The position numbers and the translations under genes are program-made. Under the pieces are notes generated by a model. It did no database searches. It saw only the letters and a list, made by a program, of their open reading frames with translations, and was not told where the DNA came from. This document shows positions 32,101-42,850 of a stretch of DNA of 64,000 nucleotides, piece after piece (the stretch's first letter is position 1; every line of letters starts with the position of its first letter). The stretch lies in contig JAVLUZ010000150.1 in the NCBI GenBank assembly GCA_036768485.1, positions 62,001 through 126,000 of the forward strand, given 5' to 3'. Origin of the DNA: Mermis nigrescens. Lineage: Eukaryota; Nematoda; Enoplea; Mermithida; Mermithidae.

Positions 32101-34673
32101 CTGGAAGAGTCAGCCAGACAAGTACTGTCCGGCGATTTTGAGCTGACGGAACGTTTTTTCCCATCATTTTTGAGGATAAAATCAGTAGTAGCGTCAAAGA
32201 TTTTTCCAGTGCTGGTTTTATGCTTTTATGCCTTTTTTACTCGAAAAAAGAGCCCAAAATTGATCAATTTCTAAATTTTTCAATGTAAAAAGCGATATCA
32301 TGCAGTTAAAATGGACTAAAAATGCTTTTAAAATACGGTTTACCATGAAAAAACGTTTATACATAGGCTATTTAAGCGTGATAGATTTTAGAAAGAGTCA
32401 AGGAGATACACAAAAAAAGTTTCGAAGAATTTCGTTTCAAGTGCGATAGAAAACTATATTTACAATATTGCTTGAAGAAGAAATGTAAAAAGTTCTAATT
32501 AATAGCAAAGTAATTTCTTTCTGTATGATTTTAATGATAAAAACTACCTACTCAAAACTTACACTTTATGAGCATAGAAAGAATGAGTTTTTTCTTTTAC
32601 AGAAAATCATTTGTTGCATCGCTTTATTTAATCAAAAATTAACATTTACTGCTTAAAAAACTAAACCATTTAAAAAATGAATCTCTATGATTTCTTGACG
32701 TACTGAAAAAGTCGAAAAACGAATTCTATTTAGGTCCCCTGAAGGGTTTATAAGATATGGATACACGTATCTACAAAGGTTCGTTATCCATGCAAATTTC
32801 GGGTAATGGCATATAAGTGCAAATGTAAATAAAAAAGTACTCGTCTCATTGTGTATCTTAATCTCTTGTCGCACATAAAAATGCGTATAGTGCAACATTC
32901 ATCTTTTTCCTTAACATCCTCTAAATCAGTATCGCTCATTGTGTCTTCGGGATCGTTGTCCGAAGCAATAAATGAACAGCTTTCGACGACCGGTTCAGAA
33001 CGCTCAGGTTCATCAGGCTCTGGTCTTAAAAAATACAACTAGTTAAAGTGTTTTTTTGTAATCGGCAAAGATTTTTCCCGAATGTACAAATACTTTTGGG
33101 GACCGTCTTTGTACATGTACAAAGATTTTTGAGAAGACAAAAACTGCAAAAAATGTTTAAAATTCGCGAAAATATCGGCGCTTCACGCCGAAATGAGTAA
33201 TTGTGTGTTATATATGTATATCTTTATAATGTCAGAAATTGCATTTTGGAAAGGAAAAATATGAAATTTTTCTGCGCTTCGCGCCGTTTTGAGACGATTA
33301 TTAGGATTTTTACCCTCAGAAACACAGATATTAGCTAAAATACACCACCAACGGTCGAACAACTCTGTTTTTGCCACACTAAAATTGCTACTGTACCATA
33401 TTATAGTACCCAAAAATGTGTGTGCACAAAATGTACAAAGACTTTTAGGGACCATCTTCGTACATGTACAGACAGACCTTGTGCAAAAAAACACAAAGTA
33501 GACAGAACCGTATTTCGGGGAAGGGCGGCCGCCCCTCCTTGGCCGAAAAAAAAGGATTTTGAAAGTTAAGATAATGCACGAAAAGATGGGGAAATTGCAT
33601 GTATTTGACGTAAAAATCTTCAAATTTTCGGCGCTTAGTGCCAGATGGGAAGTAATTTTGGCTTAAGCGCGACCAGAAAAAAACACATTTTATAGCCTTT
33701 AAAGTGAGAAATTTTGTCGTTGAAAAGTTAGAATTTTATGATCTAAATGAGTGGAGCATGTCGAAAAACGTCAAAAATGAGGTTTTTAATAGCTATCCCG
33801 ACGAATTTACCAAGATGTAGACCAATTTATGTTGGGTCCGTTCTCCATTGGTCGAATCCTGGATGTGTGTGGGCCAGTCCACGCATTATTTAAAATTTAT
33901 AATGAAGAAAGCAAATTTTTGATCAGGTTTTTTCTTAATTTCAAAATGAGAAAGGATTTTATCATCCTAAATGTAGATCAGAATAAGGAAGCTGTTTCTT
34001 CATAATTCTTTCGGTCCACGTAGCTTTATTATGAGAGAAAAATTGAATTAAGGTTCAAAAAATCTTTTCCTCTGTATGATTTCGTTCTTGTGGTTTTAAA
34101 TGGTTTAACCTGAGGTGGAGTATAAACGACAACAAATGAATCGTTAATAGAGAAACATCGAAAAACTAATGTTATGGAGAATATATGAATAAGACAGCGT
34201 CGAAAAATCCATTATTCAGCAATACACGACATATAGTATTATTTTAATCCGTCGTATGAAATTTGAAATAATGACTTTATGCGGTTCCATCCAGGCGAGG
34301 GGGTTCGGACCCCCCAAAATTAGAAAAATCGGAAAAATAAAACTTTTTAAAGGTTATTTTGTGCTATTTTTGACCTTTTTGGACTTAGTCCCCCCAGGAA
34401 TTGGTGTTGGTCCCCCCAAAATAGGACGGCCAGCTACGTGCCTGGTTCAATCGATTGTGTATGTATTTCAAAAAGTAGTATTTATTTTATAAAAACTCAC
34501 AACTTCGCAGGAATTGATTTGTCAAACGGTTGTCGATCAACTACGTTTTTTTCTATCGATATTCTTCCTCCGAACATCCGTTTTTTCCAGTAAGAGAATG
34601 CTTGATCTTCTATAACTGATGCATTTTTAATGCGATCGCGAATATCGCGTCCAGGTCTTTGTAATTTAGCCAT
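25987..34673 (-). CDS. NFATC2IP/NIP45-like protein with two SUMO-like domains, five exons
   Basis: A Rad60-Esc2-NIP45 family protein; these act with Ubc9 and SUMO in genome maintenance and transcription. Exons: 34673-34501, 33024-32841, 31029-30885, 27498-27371 and 26154-25987. All four junction phases match, giving 265 aa and one stop. Residues 1-57 are basic (AKLQRPGRDIRDRIKN), 58-100 acidic and Ser-rich (PEPDEPERSEP, NDPEDTMSDTDLEDVKE). SUMO-like domain 1 is about 101-167 (CCTIRIFMCDKRLRYTMRR, TDTFASTFHQAAKEL). SUMO-like domain 2 is about 189-265 (MIRLKFQTDALRLSLIEMG, KLIFKFDGETI, STPSQLNMENDDCIDVFVV). It ends VFVV and has no C-terminal di-glycine, as expected for non-conjugated family members. 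It is short compared with vertebrate NIP45 (about 400 aa). Every intron carries transposons. Paralogue-level assignment is inference; the fold call is firm. Confidence 0.85.
26220..27370. repeat. NIP45-like intron 4: repeat fragments
   Basis: 26690-26850 matches the CGTCAGAAACG-type repeat; 27003-27245 is a reversed family F fragment (CCAAATCCTGGATACGGGC). The rest is unrecognised. Confidence 0.5.
27371..27498 (-). CDS. NIP45-like exon 4 (start of SUMO-like domain 2)
   Basis: Too short to stand out as an ORF. Acceptor ATATTTTAG, donor TTCA|GTAAGT, 128 nt. Encodes EARAVKSSSITKKVASIEL and then CNMIRLKFQTDALRLSLIEM, the first two strands of the second domain. Found because exons 3 and 5 did not join in phase without it. 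Confidence 0.8.
27918..28355 (-). mobile_element. Family D element in NIP45-like intron 3
   Basis: CAGTGTTTTTTAGTACAAGG to GAATACAAAAACACTG; inverted ends. Flanks ATAAGAAT and ATAGAATT are similar only with a one-base shift. Contains two GACGCGAAGCGCCG-like palindromes. Confidence 0.75.
29116..29694 (+). mobile_element. Family H hAT-like element
   Basis: CAGAGGCGAATTTAAGG to TAGATCCGCCACTG with perfect 8-bp flanks CTCTTCAT (29108-29115, 29695-29702). 579 bp, non-autonomous. Confidence 0.88.
29923..30312 (-). mobile_element. M1 element carrying a nested family B element
   Basis: CTCACGTGGGCGTGTGG to CTACCCATGTATG; flanks GTTCGGAC and GTTCGGAT. The insertion at 29962-30102 explains its larger size. 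Confidence 0.8.
29962..30102. mobile_element. Family B element nested in M1
   Basis: CACACAGGGGCGTGGG to GCTGCCCACG with perfect 8-bp flanks GTATGCAC (29954-29961, 30103-30110). Defines B as an independently mobile 141-bp element. Confidence 0.75.
30885..31029 (-). CDS. NIP45-like exon 3 (SUMO-like domain 1)
   Basis: Acceptor ACATTGCAG, donor ATCG|GTACTT. Encodes TDTFASTFHQAAKELDHN and LLLFSATPEILRLPNYAIIG, the helix and C-terminal part of a ubiquitin-like fold. Confidence 0.8.
31096..31713 (+). mobile_element. Family H hAT-like element in NIP45-like intron 2
   Basis: CAGGGTCGGATTTAAGG to CTAGATCTGCCGCTG; flanks TCTATAAC and TCTATAAT (7 of 8). Its edge is 67 bp from exon 3. Confidence 0.85.
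32020..32380. repeat. Family C fragment
   Basis: Shares GTACTGTCCGGCGATTTTGA, GCTGACGGAACGTTTTT and AAAATGCTTTTAAAA with 443-827 and 63155-63575. Confidence 0.6.
32841..33024 (-). CDS. NIP45-like exon 2 (acidic linker and start of SUMO-like domain 1)
   Basis: Acceptor TTTTTTAAG, donor CGA|GTACTT. Acidic stretch followed by the first beta strand CCTIRIFMCD. A family D transposon begins about 30 bp upstream of the acceptor (33056). Confidence 0.8.
33056..33500 (+). mobile_element. Family D element beside NIP45-like exon 2
   Basis: AGTGTTTTTTTGTAATCGGC to ACAAACGG-type right end (about 33500). No clean target duplication. It begins about 30 bp upstream of the exon 2 acceptor on the opposite strand. 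Confidence 0.65.
33500..33870 (-). repeat. Family F repeat, reversed
   Basis: GGGCGGCCGCCCCTCCTTGG near the left edge, CGAATCCTGGATGTG at the right edge; internal TAGCTATCCCGACGAATTTA corresponds to the F core. Confidence 0.55.
34291..34443. mobile_element. Small 153-bp element with 8-bp duplication
   Basis: CCAGGCGAGGGGGTTCGGAC to GCTACGTGCCT; flanks GGTTCCAT and GGTTCAAT. Ends in intron 1 of the NIP45-like gene, 60 bp from exon 1. Confidence 0.55.
34501..34673 (-). CDS. NIP45-like exon 1
   Basis: ATG at 34673-34671; encodes MAKLQRPGRDIRDRIKN through KKRMFGGRISIEKNVVDRQP and ends TT before a strong GTGAGT donor (phase 2). The next exon supplies A to complete Leu. The start is the first ATG in the only frame that joins. 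Confidence 0.75.
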
Positions 34674-34971
34674 CTGTAATAATAATTTCTAGTTTCTCTC
34701 CGTCTGTGGAAAAAGGTTCTTTTTGTATAATGGAGTGCTCCTCAAATTTTGGGCCAAAGAGGTATTCCAGGTCCCCTCTGATGCCGAATTTTCATCAAAG
34801 TGGCCCGATCGGGCCCCTGAAACTCAAAAACAATATGTTATTCCAAAAATCTTTTAACGCTGACACCAAATTTTTGACCGAAAATGACCAAAAAACAACT
34901 AAAAACGACCAGAAAATTCAAACTTTTTCCAAAAATTGAGAGGCCAAAAATTTTCTTTTCACACACGCTTA

Positions 34972-35606
34972 AGCCTCATCTATACTTCACGCGAACCGCG
35001 TCGCAAAGAGGTTTTGCGGCCACAGTATGCCTAAAATTCAGCCTACCCTGCGAGAATATTCTGCGGCGAAATTCGCTCGTCGCGCCGCGTCATGCATTTA
35101 TACTTCACGCGGCGTCGCCGCGTGGACAAAAAAGAGGCTCCAAGTTGGCGCTCAGCGTGGTTCCACCGCCGCTTCGCGCAATGTGTTTATACTTCTGCGA
35201 ATTGCCGCTTTTCTCGGTTGCCGTCATCTCATTCGCATTCGCTCCAGCAGTGGGTCGACTTTGACACCTCATTTGCAGTCGCAATAGCAATCGGCTTTTT
35301 AAGTTCTGCGGCGCGGCAAACCGGCAGAAAGCTAAAAATGGCAAATTTAGGTCCATGCCGCGCAGCAGAAGTATAGATTGAAAAGCGGCAAAAAATTTTA
35401 ACTTGGCAAATTTGATTGCGGCGCGGCGACCGCGTGAAGTATACATTGGCTGACCGCGCCACGCAATGCGCAGATCTGCTGCGCCGCGACGGGAAATATA
35501 GATTGGTTTGACGGGAAATATAGATTAGTTTGGCGCGAAATTTCTGCGGCGATCGCTGAGGCAATTTTTCGCCGCACCGCTCGCCGCGTGGAGTATAGAT
35601 CAGGCT
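34972..35606. mobile_element. Harbinger-like 635-bp element, GC-rich
   Basis: AGCCTCATCTATACTTCACG and its inverted partner CGTGGAGTATAGATCAGGCT flank the element, with TTA on both sides (34969-34971, 35607-35609), fitting the TWA target of PIF/Harbinger. Interior repeats TATACTTCACGCGGC and GAAATATAGATTGGTTTG in both orientations. Long ORFs here are artefacts of GC content. Confidence 0.7.
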
Positions 35607-35639
35607 TTACTGCTAGCAAACTAATCACACACAAAAGAT

Positions 35640-36310
35640 AGGCGTCAACCAAATATGTAACGGCTCAAAATTTTGGTTGGGGGACATCCATTGATCTTGG
35701 GGTTTTAGGGGTGGGCAGAAAATTTTCAACCCCCGTAAAAATTTTTTCACCCCCCAGAATTAACGATTTTTTGAAAGTTCCAAAAAATTTTCTAAAAATT
35801 TGTAGAAAAGATGCTTTTTAAGCGTTTTTAGCTATCCAGTTGCTCAAAAGTGCCAAATTTTCAGCGCTTCGATCCATTATACTCATGTTTTGACTATATT
35901 TTGCTCAATTTGTTTCGACTTTTTTTTGATTTTTTTAGAAAGTTTCTGTTTTTATGCTCTAGAAAGATAGCGCATCGTCAGAAACGCTGAAAAACGATGT
36001 TTTTGACGCGTACCTACCATTTTTGGACCTAAAGAAGCACTTTAAATTTCAACCCCCACAGAATTCCCATGCTGTGCATGTACGGAGGGGGTCCCCGATC
36101 ATTTTTAGGGAAGGGGTGAATGACCTCCAATTTTCGGCCAAAAACAGCAAAAAACACCTAAAAAAGGCCGGAATATCCGATTGTTTCAAAAATCGAGGAA
36201 GAGTAAAAAATTATGTCTTTGGGGGGAATAGGGGGAGGGGGCGGCCAACTTTGGTTGGGGATCCCCATACCCCTGTTACACGAATGGTGTCAACTAAACA
36301 TAGGGATGCC
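35640..36310. repeat. Interspersed repeats of CGTCAGAAACG and family E type
   Basis: 35700-36070 matches 120-430 and 53120-53480; 36070-36300 has GGGGATCCCCATACCCCTG and GTTACACGAATGG. No gene seen. Confidence 0.5.
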
Positions 36311-36369
36311 GTTTTAGAGAAGATGAGTTGAGAAGTTTCAAACGTTCTGTATAAGATGAATTGCGTGCT

Positions 36370-36840
36370 AATAAAAACCAAAAACATTTAGTAAATTTAT
36401 GTTGAACATTTTCAAGACGACTTATGTCATTAGCATAATGTGGATTCCAGACAGGAACGAAAATTTAAAAGACGGGTCTAACGCTCTAACTATAGTATCT
36501 TTATTACCAGAATGAAACGTTTTGTGTATGAAAAAACAACGACAAACAGTTTTTTAATTATTTGATTTAAATGGTTTTTGCATTTAAGGTAATGAGAACT
36601 ATAAACTCCTAGAGCAGGAACAGAACTTTTACTTGAAATGATTACATTATTCAAACGATGCGGTATCTTTGGATTATTATTAGCGATGTGCAAAACTGCA
36701 CACTAATCCGTAGCAATAGGAAGCTGCCAATTATTAGACCAAGTATAAATATTATCTAGGTCTTCTTGTAACAAAAGACATTCAGAGAGACCAAGTACTT
36801 TGACATCATTAGCAAAGAGAGATTTTTCATTTGTTGACAA
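36370..36840 (-). mobile_element. LINE fragment (reverse transcriptase, FADD region)
   Basis: Minus-strand translation gives LFANDVKVLGLSECLLLQED, LDNIYTWSNNWQLPIATD, then a stop and CAVLHIANNNP. This is the FADD/NNWQL part of a CR1/Jockey-type reverse transcriptase, with Asp to Asn change at the first catalytic Asp and an internal stop. Confidence 0.75.
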
Positions 36841-37019
36841 ATAGACGAAAAAATGGAGAAAACGGTATTGCATGCATGACTCTGTCGTACGGTCATGCTC
36901 CTTTGATTTACCAACCAGATTTTCAAGATGTCGTCGAGTGTTGTTTTCTGACTTTGTTTATTTTTTATTATTCTATTTTATTTATTTTTTACTTTGACTT
37001 TGTTTCACCGTTTTCTTTT

Positions 37020-38130
37020 TCCCAGCCATTTAATTGAAATTTTAGGAGAATATGGGGTTTCAACGATTTCAAAAAAATTGTAAATATTTTTGCAGCTCTC
37101 GATGAGCTGAGTTCAAAAAAATAAAAATCATTTTTAGTTCACAAAATTGACTGAGCCACAGGGCCCTAAAGCTCACAAATTGACAGTGCTCAAGCACAGG
37201 CATAGGTTCCGTCAGAAATCCGTAAAATTGGTTTAAGTTTTTACAAAACGTGCTCGATTTTGAGATTAAATTAAACTTAATTAATCAAACGCGCGGAAAA
37301 CAAGTCTAATTGAAATCTGTCAAATTTTTTCCGGAATATTCCGAGTTTTATCGCAAAATTCGTGGTTTTCGTGATTTATAGCACTTTTTCATTAAATTCA
37401 TGTTTTCCTAGTTTTTTTGCTGGAAAATAATTCTCATTGTCAATTCCATTCCAATCTGTTGATGATGAATATACTAACCGTTTTGCTTAAACAATTTTTT
37501 AAAGTGCAAATTTTCGTCCAAATCTTCATAAGTCGACCAAAGCAGCTATACAGGCCCATAGCCAGGGATATAGGGAAGCATGTGACCCCACCCCAAGATG
37601 AAATTTGAGAATAATTTTTTGCTTTACACCCCTTTGCTATTTTTAGCCAAAAATCGAGATAAAATTTCGGCGCTTCGAGCCGAATTTCAAAATTATAATT
37701 AGAGTCTCTTTAGTCCCAAGCGTGCGTTTACACAATCTATTTTTAACCTTCTTGTTATGCCAGCTCCCAAGCCATCTGGTCGCTGTTAATAGTCACGCAA
37801 GGATGGAAATTCACTTATATTACGGCTGAAAAAATTTTTGTAGCATTGTTTAAATGTCAATCTGGAGTTCTGTATTTTCTACAGATAGGTAATTTTTTAT
37901 AAATTAAATGAGAAAAATTTAGAATTTGCTGGACATAGGCCGTTCTTTTCTCGTGGTGTTCTTATCAGTAGTGTTCAGTGCTTAATCTGAGAAATTTTTC
38001 GATTTTCAGAGTTTTCACTAGGAGTTGCCTAATCAACTAGTTCCTAGTAGCTTTCTAAGCATGACCATTCGGGCACTTCTACAGAATAGTAACGTACGTT
38101 GTTAAAATAACCAATAATAAGCTGCCTTAT
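37020..38130. other. Unexplained intergenic stretch
   Basis: AT-rich; a CGTATCC-like repeat edge and one GGCGCTTCGAGCC palindrome (about 37668). Nothing else recognised. Confidence 0.4.
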
Positions 38131-38142
38131 TTTTCTCCTTAG

Positions 38143-38290
38143 GATTAGGCCTAGTTTCGTGGTACTAGCTATTTACACATTGTCGGCTGCTAAAAGCAGA
38201 GGCTATCGCATTATAAAAAATGGGACTGTTGCAATTGTTACTATCATTACCATTGTTGATGACGTCATAACCTTTATTCTGTACAAGTAC
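38143..38290 (+). CDS. Isolated exon resembling SLC9B/NHA sodium-proton antiporter core
   Basis: After an acceptor TTTCTCCTTAG the frame reads PSFVVLAIYTLSAAKSRGY then RIIKNGTVAIVTIITIVDDV and ITFILYKY. Length and spacing match the SLC9B segment in which an RGY-x-x-x-K loop precedes a membrane helix ending in the ion-binding Asp-Asp pair. Two hydrophobic stretches are visible. Possible donors are at 38281 (GTACAA) or a few bases later; a repeat begins near 38295. No flanking exon was found, so it may be a lone relic or part of a transposon-stretched gene. Confidence 0.4.
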
Positions 38291-38639
38291 CACCACTGGC
38301 GTAGCCAGGGGGATTCGCCCTGGGGAAAATTTCGACGTGTTCAAGAACTGAACAATATGGTTGCGTGATGCTGTGCTGCGACGTAAAATCGAAAAATTCG
38401 GCGCTCAGCGCCGAGTTCTGCTATCTTTTGGCGGTTTCTATCGTTTTCTTGCCGAAAGAATTATAAACATTAGCGCTTTACGCGCATTATAATCATTTTT
38501 TTCCGTCAAACACGTAAAAAAATTTTGAAAAATTTTTTAATCACTTAAATAATGCAGGACGATGTGAAAAGCCCAAAAAACGGGTTATTCAATGGCCCAC
38601 GTCCGTTTTTATAAATACTTTGTTGTGAATCTTGGCTTT

Positions 38640-39575
38640 ATCCTGAAATTTCAGAGAGCCTACTTTGCAGTTCAGATGGTTATCGTTTTTCGTTGTGACC
38701 GTCCCAGTAAACGCGGGGGTGGACTTACAGTTCTTGCCAATAACAGTTTACGTATAAAAATTATCAAAATTCCTGTCATTTTTCCTGCTAATGAAATCTT
38801 AATTTTCGATTTACGCAATAAAGATATTGAAACTAGATTTATTTTAGCATATCGTCCTCCAAACTACGATACTGTATATGCTGAGAATCTTTGTCATTCA
38901 ATTGAATAGACTTCATAAATACTTTATTTTATGATAAGTTCTGTACAACTAGTTTGCAATAACTAATTCGTAGTCCAACTCAGAATAATAATATTTTAAA
39001 TTTGCTCTTTCCACTTAATCTAGCCACTAACGTAAAAGTTTCACCCCTTCCCCACTTTCAGATAGTGACCATAATTCTATTGTTTTTGAGATTAACGGGT
39101 CAAAAGAGATAAAAAACGTGCCCTTTCGTCTTAATTTTAGTAAGGCTAATTACGAATTAATCTCTATTCGTTTAGCCACTGTTTCTTGGCCTCATTTATT
39201 TAATCAATGCACTTCAGCCGATATGTATATATGTCTTTGTTTCTGTTCTTCAAAGTATTAGTTCTGATCTCATACCTAAAAAAGTACAAAAAATTCTAAA
39301 AAAGCCCTTCCTAAAAATATTAGTAAATTATATTCAAAAAAATTAAGACTATGGAAGAGATAAAAATCGTTTAGAAATAATGCTTATCGTATCATCTATT
39401 CTAGTTTCTGCAAATCTATAAGAAGAGAAACAAAAAACATTTTTGCTAACGAAGAATTAGAAGTTTTAAAATCAGGTGATATCCGTAACTTTTACAATTT
39501 TGTTAATTCTCGTTAAAAAATCAATAAAAATTCATTTCCCTTGACTTTACGTAACGGTATTGAATTAGAAGAATA
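38640..39575 (+). mobile_element. LINE copy, endonuclease and inter-domain part
   Basis: CDRPSKRGGGLTVLANNSLR, ILAYRPPNYDTVYAENLCHS, then after a frame break SDSDHNSIVFEING (the SDH catalytic motif of the exonuclease-endonuclease-phosphatase fold). Several stops. Interrupted at about 39575 by a reversed LINE piece. Confidence 0.78.
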
Positions 39576-40060
39576 AATTTTATTACTAATAAACCAAACT
39601 GATAAAATACAGAATTACAAGATACATAATAGATACAAACAAATTAGTAACAGGATAAGCGAGTCGATGGAATGACAATTTTTACGCGCGCCTCACAAGA
39701 TATCTAGATTAAATAAATCAAACTTTGCTAGCATAGATTTAAATATGTTTAGGTTAGGGAAGATACAATGAAGTCAGGAAGATCGTTCCAAACTGCGATG
39801 TATTTGTGAAAGAAATCAAACTTTTCTAAATTAGAATGCACAACAGGTATGAATAATTTGAATCTATTAATGCTGCGGGTAATATTATGATTAAATACAA
39901 ATAAATCGTCAGCTTCCAAACATGATTTATGACAAATAATTTGATACATCATACACAAGCAAATCTGCAAGCGTAAATGTAAATGTAAGTGCAGATATAA
40001 ATGTAAATATAAATAAAATAAAATACATATTTAAATAAATTTAAACAAAAATAAATGTAA
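39575..40060 (-). mobile_element. LINE 3' fragment inserted in the plus-strand LINE
   Basis: Minus strand reads DLCMMYQIICHKSCLEADDL-like sequence and LEKFDFFHKYIAVWNDLPDF, the C-terminal end of the same type of polyprotein, followed by simple (TAAATA)n-rich sequence at 39980-40050. Confidence 0.65.
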
Positions 40061-40780
40061 ATCATGTAAAACCTGATCATTTCAACTCATATTTTGCATC
40101 TGTTTTCACTCTTGGTGATAAAACTCTTCCTGTTCTTTTAGGCTCGTACATTTTCATTCTTATCGACAATCGAGTTTGATGTAAACACCGTTTACAGAGC
40201 TATTTGCTAATCTAAGCCAAGTACTGCATTAGGCCCTGATGGCCTGTGCACTTATTTTGTCAAAAAACTAGGTTATTTGCTCTCCTCTCTTCTTGCTTCT
40301 ATCTTTGACATCTTTTCGATCAGGTTCAGTCCCAAAATTGTGGCGTCAAGCAAATATGATTCCTATTTGTAAAAATAAAGGCGATTCTGGTTGCGTTAAA
40401 AATTATCATCCGATTTCTTTGTGTTGCTCTCCTTGTAAAATTATGGAGAAAATCGTCAAGTAAATAAACATAAGTTGCTTTCTTTTGTTCAATTTGATTT
40501 TTAAAAGGTATATCATGTAAAACCCAATTTCTAAAGTGTGAAAACGAATGGGTAAAATGTTCGATAAAAGATCATGCAACTTTCATCGATTTTAAAAGCT
40601 TTTGACAAAATTTCGCATACCTACAAAATTATTAATAAACTTTCTGCATATGGCTTACATGGTTTCCTATTTAACTGGCTTAAATCCTTGTTATCTTCTC
40701 GATCTCAGTGTGTAGTCATTAAAAGTTCATTTTCAGATAGCCTAAATGTATCCAGCGGTGTCGAGTGTGATAGAGCCAAC
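40060..40780 (+). mobile_element. LINE copy, reverse transcriptase part
   Basis: VPKLWRQANMIPICKNKGDS, YHPISLCCSPCKIMEKIVK, KAFDKISHTYKIINKLSAYG and SFSDSLNVSSGVE. It stops right at the SGVPQGS motif, so the FADD half is missing. Continues the copy at 38640-39575. Confidence 0.72.
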
Positions 40781-40889
40781 TCGTTTTTCTGATTTATTAC
40801 TCTAAATTTTATTTTACTTATTTTATTTCATTAATTTGTTCAATTACATTGATGATGAATAATTTTTGATTTGATTTGATTCTCTAAAA

Positions 40890-41340
40890 CGCATTTTTGC
40901 TTTTACGAAAATTGTCCTAAAACCGTGCAGTGAGGATCTTAAATTGTAATAAGCTTATACAATAATAAGCGATAAAATTACATAAATCAATTCAGCGCAA
41001 GAAAATTTTGAAATTTCACTTCTCTAAGACGCATTTTTGCATTACTAAAATTTTCGACGAGTGCCAATAAGTTCAAAAATGTTTTGCATTTTCAAAATTT
41101 TTGTCGATAAATAGACCTAAAAGCGGAAAAATACGCGCTTTATCGATTCTTTATCGATTTTTTATAGTACTAATACTAATACTTTATTGGGAAAAAACAC
41201 AAGGGTAAAATAAAGTCGCAACGCAAGGAAAATAAAATAGCAAAGTGTAATGCGAAATGTCCTGAACACACAGGCAAATAGATTGCGCTCACGTGTGCCC
41301 CATCAAAAAATTCCCGAAATCAACCTTTTTAAATTTCTCT
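40890..41340. repeat. Repeat related to the 47-kb array, then a LINE 3' tail
   Basis: 40890-41140 shares CTAAAACGCATTTTTGC and AATTTTGAAATTT with the array at 47085-47990. 41165-41310 has an (ACTAAT) tail, ACTTTATTGGG, and a GATTGCGCTCACGTG segment that recurs near 46435. Confidence 0.5.
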
Positions 41341-41354
41341 TAAATATACAAATA

Positions 41355-42850
41355 TACAAATACAAATATTTTATTTTCGTCGCACAAAAAAGAACACAAT
41401 AAGAAAAGAAACATCAATATACAATGAAATACAATTATAAATAAACATTCGACATGAATCATCATACAAAATCACATATTCTAAAAGCAAGAAATTATTA
41501 ATTAAAGTACATTTATACGAGATTAGTGCAAAAGACGAAGGTAGGCGCGCAGGCTAAATAAATTATGCACTTAGAACACGCCCCTAGCAAATACCCCGTT
41601 AGATCAACTTTTTTCAATTTTTCACGGAGGGAAGCAACACTAGGAGATCTTACAACAGCTTCAGGAGAGAATTCCATACGTGAATCCACCTATTGGATAA
41701 ATCATACCCACGAACATCAAGCCGAAAAGGTGTGCATTCACATTTCATTGAATTTTGAGCACGCGTGCTGTTTTCACAAAAAGTAAAAAGTCGGCTTGCT
41801 GCAAAACGCATCTACCACTCAATATCTGATACATCATACACAGATCACTACGCAATCTGCGAATCTCCAGGCTATCCAATTCTAAGGAACTGAGTCTTTC
41901 AGCATAAGAAAGTCCCCGAAATCCAATAATTTTACATGTTAATTTCCTTTGAACATTTTCGATCATTGAAACATGGGTCTTACGGTATGGATTCCAAACA
42001 GTGCTACAATACTCAAGAAGCGGTCTGACGTAAACAGTAAAAGCCCTAGACTTATTTAGTTTATTTTTAGAAGCAAATGATTTCGATATTAGCATAGCCC
42101 TAGCATAAGCTCTACGCGTTATATCATTATAGTGGAAATTAAAATCAAGTTTACTTGATACGTAAACACCAAATCCTTTACAGAATTTACACTCTGTTCT
42201 ACAGTCAGGTCAGAAATTCTATAAGAATGCTTGGGATTTCCAAAACCTAGATATAACGCGTAGCATTTTTCAGTAGCAATTTTTAACTGCCAATCCTTGG
42301 ACCAGAGTACGAGTTTAGCGATATCATCTTGAAGTTGGGTGTGATTGCTAGATAAATTATAAAGCTTGACGTCATCGGCAAAAAGGCAAACTTTGCTATT
42401 TAAGCGGTCGCTAATGTCATTTATGAATAAAACAAAAAGAATCGGGTCAAGTATACTGCCCTGAGGAACACCGCTAGTGACAGATTTTTCGCTCGAAAAC
42501 TGACCGTTAATAACAACCCTTTGAGTCCTATCGCTCAAAAAACAAGTTAACCAACTCAATAAATCTCCAGAAAATCCAAAAGTTTCCAGTTTATAAATTA
42601 ATTTACGGTGAACTACAGTGTCGAAAGCTTTAGAAAAATCAATGTAGATAACATCAGCAGTGTTTTTTCATCAATTAATTTGGTCCATTCATTTTTGCAC
42701 TTTAGTAATTGCAATTCACACGATTTACCCTTTTGGAAACCAAACTGACCGGAGATCAAATTATTCTCACGTAAATGTGCTTGCATCGTACTGTTAATTA
42801 TCGATTCCATGATTTTACATGTAACACAACATAACGATATCGGAGAATAA
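41355..42850 (-). mobile_element. LINE copy, reverse transcriptase and C-terminus
   Basis: Minus-strand frames: SPISLCCVTCKIMESIINS, SGVPQGSILDPILFVLFIND, VCLFADDVKLYNLSSNHTQL, then RAFTVYVRPLLEYCSTVWNP and SLELDSLEIRRLRSDLCMMY. The catalytic FADD is intact but frames are broken at about 42610 and 42110. 5'-truncated at about 42850. Confidence 0.8.

Noticed and set aside
35105..35446. CpG-island-like promoter
   Set aside because: The GC-rich block has its own TIRs and TTA duplication, so composition is due to the element.
35027..35652. Overlapping ORFs of 80-126 codons on both strands
   Set aside because: They fall inside the GC-rich Harbinger-like element, overlap in many frames and contain repeated SRGVAAW/FTRRRR-type strings from the repeat itself.
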